Assembly: GCF_050908995.1 (NCBI RefSeq)
Contig: NC_135129.1
Span: forward strand, 3,348,001 to 3,412,000
Reading direction: 5' to 3'
Length of the DNA stretch: 64,000 nt
From: Andrena cerasifolii
Taxonomy: Eukaryota > Arthropoda > Insecta > Hymenoptera > Andrenidae
Shown here piece after piece: positions 60,067 through 64,000 of the stretch. The notes under the pieces were generated by a model. It made no database searches, was not told the origin of the DNA, and saw only the letters and a list, made by a program, of their open reading frames with translations. Within the stretch, counting starts at the first letter, position 1; every line of letters begins with the position of its first letter. The translations under genes were made by a program, and so were the position numbers.

Positions 60067-60580
60067 AATTGCGTGATTTTTTCGGACCAAAATTTGTATC
60101 GGAATAATTTGCGGTTGAAGTATTTCAATAACTAGAAAGACGAACAAATTCTGCATTTACTTTACAAGAATTAACAAAAATAGGGAAGCAAAGTAATTTT
60201 CCAGGTTTTTCAACTTACACCTCTTTTATTCTCACAGGGTCATTTTTCCGTAATTTGAAAGCAATATATAGTAATATATCCTTTTAGAAATAATTTCCGA
60301 CTGTAAAACACAGATTATAAATAATATATACATGTGTGTGTTTTTCTTAATAATTTACCTTTTATATTATTGCGGTTCACCTCGCGCATTCTTATATGGT
60401 TTTGTATATCAAAGAGCTGTCGTATAAATGACTAAATAAATAAACAAAAAAATAAATAATTGTAAATAATTATCATAAGATAAAGATTTCAGACCCTGAA
60501 GAATTTCGACTATTTAACTGCTATCTGTTATTATTTTACTTCTTAGATTATAATTGGCTGCGCGACTATTTAAACGGATT

Positions 60581-60908
60581 GCAAACCGGTAAATCGGTAA
60601 ATCGGTTTGAAGTTTTTTTTCACTGATAACGTAGTAGATGTCGACGGAATTATGCGCTATATATATATATATGCGCTACAATTTTTACCGGTAAATCGCC
60701 AAATTTTTACCGGTAAATCGCCAAATTTTTACCGGTAAATCGCCATATTTTTACCGGTAATTTGATAAATTACCTATTTCTCGATATTTGCCGGTAGATC
60801 GCGAGAAATACGTATCTCTCGATATTTGCATAATTCCGTCGATATCTACTACGTTATCAGTGAAAAAAAGCTTGAAACCGATTTACCGATTTACCGGTTT
60901 GCAATCCC
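60581..60908. mobile_element. ~330-bp hAT-like MITE with internal ACCGGTAAATCGCC array
   Basis: The left end GGATTGCAAACCGGTAAATC and the right end, complemented AGGGATTGCAAACCGGTAAA, give a terminal inverted repeat of hAT type. Flanks TATTTAAA and AATTTAAA form a near-perfect 8-bp duplication. Further in, CACTGATAACGTAGTAGAT pairs with ATCTACTACGTTATCAGTG. Between the arms a ~22-bp unit containing TTTTTACCGGTAAATCGCC is repeated four times (60684-60760), after an (AT)n run at 60660. Confidence 0.8.
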
Positions 60909-63900
60909 TAATTTAAACTCATAAGCCATCGCGCAAAGGAACCGAATGAATAAGATGCGCACAAAACGCGCACGTACAGCAAATAGAATAAAGAAACAAA
61001 CAAAACAGGACGAGCCAGAATTTAGTAGATATAAAGAAGGGCGGGGTGTGGGGGTGGCGAAGAAGGAAGGGAAACTTTAGAAGGAAGCTGTAAAAGGTAT
61101 ACAGAAAAAAAATGTATGCAGAAGGAAAATAAGAGAGTAAGAATAATAGAGCGAGGAGTAGAAACAACTGTGAGGAGAGGAGATGAGGCACGAAAAGGGG
61201 GGTTGGAGAGGGAGAGGAGTAACGTTAAGGCAGATTTATCGTTCCGCCGTAATAATTACCTTTTAAGAGCGAAGGATACGCTTAAGGTAATTGTGGCTAG
61301 GACAACGGGTTCCCCTTCAAATAAATTTGCGTGTTTTGCTCGGTGCATTGCTTATGCAGAACGTCGAGGGTAGCGTACACATCGTTTGCCTTAATTTTAG
61401 ATTAAACGGTCAAAGGAGGGGTCGACGAATCACCGGAATTAAAACCCAGCTGCAGGGGGGATCCTGATTTCGCCTCGACGTTTTCCCGATAACTCGTTAT
61501 CAATGATTAGCCTCACGCACGCTCCAGTTGCGATTCGGATGGTCCCGCGTTTTTTTGTTTTTAAGTCGACCCGCGAACATGTTTGCGGAAGTGATTAACT
61601 CCGCTAATACAGCGAGGGTGAAATAGTTACGGGGATACGAAACTGCGTAATAAGCATTCTGGCGTTGGCACCGATTGTAAAAGCACGAGAATAGGAAAGG
61701 TTGAGCGATGTGTCACGTTTGGATTTGAAAGCGCAATGGCTCCCTTTTATATTTAACAATAACAATCACCACCCTTTGGGTGAAGTGTTTCATTCTAAAC
61801 ATGAAATGATTGGGTTCGACGTTTAGTTGGAGAAGTTTCAACCTTTCTCTTGCATAATTTTTCAGCTACCATCTGGACCATTTTTCAACACCATTAATAA
61901 TTAATGAGATCTATATGTTACACTCTGACACGTAGAACTCTGAAGTTGTTAATTTTAATTTAATTGCCTACATCAGTTATCAGCGCGAGTGTTTTAATTT
62001 AATAAAAGTTTATCGTATATTTATTGCAAGGAGTGGATATATTATTTCCAGAAAGCCACTTACGCAAGCCACTTTCAGCAGTAGAAAAAGATTTCACGAG
62101 AAAAGTGTCACATTTTATTTTTCAAGGCGAAAGTGCATCGTTAATGCACTCAGATGCATCGATACTGGATAATGATAAGCTGTTTCGGGTAGAAAGACGA
62201 TGGCAGCCCTTCAAATTCCGTGGAAATGGAGTCGTTTATTCGCCGGGCAGACGATATACGAATACAGGACGAAGAAATTCGAGTGTTGCGAGACAACCAC
62301 CGTTTAGCATCGAGCCCGCAAGACGTGTCCCAATGCTAAGGAATCCGCGAACGGTGCGCGGATAACGAACGTTGCACAGCCACGGGTCATCGGACAGCGA
62401 CCATTAGGCCCCACCGTGACCCAAAATGACTCAACTTTTGCGAATCGATTAGCGATCACTACCGTGATCGCCGCGCCATTGTCAGTTCAAGCTCAATAAA
62501 TCTTTGTTCACTCTACGGTGAGTTCCAACTCTTAAACCGTGTTTTCAGCGTAATTGTTACGTGTATATACTGCTGGTTCAGTAACAACGCTTGATTTTGA
62601 CCAATAATATTTACTATAAATGACCGTTACTATGGTCGAAAAATATGTGAAATGTATTAAAGAATACGTATTACAAATGTGTATTAAAAAACGTGTGTGG
62701 CCGTTTCCAAGGCCGACAGGAGCCGAGAACCTTTTCTGATTTTGCTGGTTCGAGTTCTGCTCTTCCTTCGCCGCGTACCCTCTAACGAAACCTCGGTTTT
62801 CCCCACCACCTGGTCTGCTACGGAGGTCCGTTCAGGGTGGAAATATTCGCTTTCCAATCAGTGTCCTTAAGGTGACACGTTGGGCGTTTTCCTGGGTTTT
62901 ATCAATACTCCGCCCACCTTTCCAAATGAACAAAATGCAGTGGGAGACACCGTACCGAGACCCCGAGACAGGCCCCAAGGTCCCGCGGCAGAAACGACCC
63001 AACGGCAATCACTATTGAGCGCCAGGAGAAACTCCAAGACCCGGCATACCTGGGATTTGGAGCTTCCCCCTGTTTATGATGCCAGATGTTTAACAGCCGC
63101 AATAGTCGCGCTAATGAATATTTAAGTTCAAAAATAGCGAAGAGAGCACGTCCGCCTTTCGAATCCTTAACAACCGGCTAAAGATCCACTACCTTCGGTT
63201 CATACCGAATCCCCGTTCCCGGCATCTACACCCGTACTATCGGAGCCCGGAGGACCACCCTTCAGAGACCAGCCACGGCAACCGACGAGATTCTCAGGGA
63301 GAATCTCAGCCCCGGAAACCTCACAACACTAGAGCCAGTGTCTTTCGCCACTGAGGGACCAGCTGACATTCCTAGAAGCTATTCCTTTGTAATCTATACC
63401 AGACGCCTGCGAAGAGGGATAGAGGTAAAGGAGGAGGCTCCATCAGAACCAGCATCTTTTTTTCATCGTCGCATTCAGGAGGAATGAAACGTTAGCTTCG
63501 AGTGCATTTCACGGATGACAAAGCCAGTGCTGGTTTTACCTCGTGTCTCCGGATAGTTGACGAATATACAGGACCCCCGGACAGTTTGACTGCGTAATTG
63601 TTTCAGCAAATGCTCGGATGGTGATGCAGTTCGGATTTTTTCATGATTCGTCTGAAAGTAGCCTGGCGATTTGAATATTCATAAGCACAGAAATAGGTGC
63701 ACCCTCCACTATGATAGCTAAAGAGATCCAGAGATTTTTTTTTTTATTGAAGCATATGAAGCCTTAAGGCTTAATTAGCTGTACAGAGATTTATACATAA
63801 TGAGCAGCGGATTCATACGCGTAATTTACATTTTTTTAAACAGTTATATAAGTATTTACAAGCTCCTATGTTCGGTTTAGCAATTATCATTTCTATGTTA

Positions 63901-64000
63901 AGAGGTAATTGCAATCGGATTCGTCGTAGGTTAGCAATCAGTTCCACTCTCTCAGCATCATAAGATCCAGAGATTAATATGGTACATTTGAATTTTTATT
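60909..64000. other. Unassigned interval with less AT-rich blocks
   Basis: 61050-61210 is purine-rich on the plus strand. 61200-61600 and 62380-63500 are less AT-rich. The frames 61116-61373, 62024-62365 and 62880-63125 have no recognisable domain. I infer that these blocks might be conserved regulatory or untranslated DNA, but only comparison with other genomes could show it. Confidence 0.35.

Noticed and set aside
1..64000. Possible CRISPR arrays, operons or prophage
   Set aside because: No prokaryotic features are present. Repeats are dispersed eukaryotic transposons, microsatellites and minisatellites.

Overview
This window looks like non-coding euchromatin from an insect, most likely a hymenopteran. 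It is AT-rich and has no operons, no bacterial signals and no convincing intact protein-coding gene. The best taxonomic clue is a nuclear copy of mitochondrial COX1 at about 16691-16922. It reads only with the invertebrate mitochondrial code (ATA=Met, TGA=Trp, AGA=Ser) and carries an INN-type segment before QIYNT that I associate with Hymenoptera. The open frames of 60-178 codons lack recognisable domains or codon structure, except for three transposon-derived remnants. The window is therefore a gene desert or the inside of a very long intron, and its recognisable content is almost all mobile DNA.

Decayed coding remnants: a non-LTR retrotransposon RNase H-side/C-terminal fragment (4562-5000, minus); the C-terminus of a mariner/Tc-type DDE transposase (16930-17239, minus) with the COX1 numt directly against its 3' side; and a second non-LTR retrotransposon C-terminal fragment (48826-49365, minus).

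Non-autonomous DNA elements dominate. (a) Six long fold-back elements lie in TTAA targets and begin GGGG or a close variant: 8641-9280, 15842-16561, 26497-27216, 37740-38133, 50188-50908 and 56110-56550. A seventh copy, near-identical to the one at 37740, lies at 9429-9820 and lacks a few terminal bases. (b) Two TTAA|CCC...GGG|TTAA elements of piggyBac type lie at 22054-22333 and 48055-48730. (c) hAT-like elements lie at 18343-18568, 21198-22348 and 60581-60908, with approximate 8-bp target duplications; a hAT-like end lies at 10537. (d) TA-flanked Tc1/mariner-like MITEs lie at 19045-19905 (partial copy 48107-48312), 23911-24287 (relative at 11460-11600) and 40541-40731. (e) A 1.1-kb element in a TTA target (46023-47129) sits inside an older MITE (45885-47154). 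(f) A 1.4-kb palindrome with 173-bp tandem subrepeats lies at about 13105-14757. (g) A family with GGAGACCGGGGC ends occurs at 12337-12756 and 52618-53265.

The most unusual object is a roughly 200-bp inverted repeat at 34796-34994. Its apex, read on the minus strand, folds like a hammerhead ribozyme with a damaged core: stem III, GUA cleavage triplet, stem II and GAAA are present, while CUGAUGA is altered. It resembles the hammerheads of Penelope-like elements. The second highlight is a three-layer nested insertion at 21.1-22.5 kb (MITE, then hAT, then piggyBac-type MITE), reconstructable from the sequence itself.

The stretches between elements (about 5-8.6, 27.2-34.8, 39.4-42.2, 42.6-45.9, 53.3-56.1 and 60.9-64 kb) are unassigned. 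A few (about 15.35-15.65, 45.1-45.9, 59.2-59.5, 61.2-61.6 and 62.4-63.5 kb) are less AT-rich, and some carry homeodomain-type motifs; they could be conserved regulatory DNA, but that cannot be shown from one sequence.
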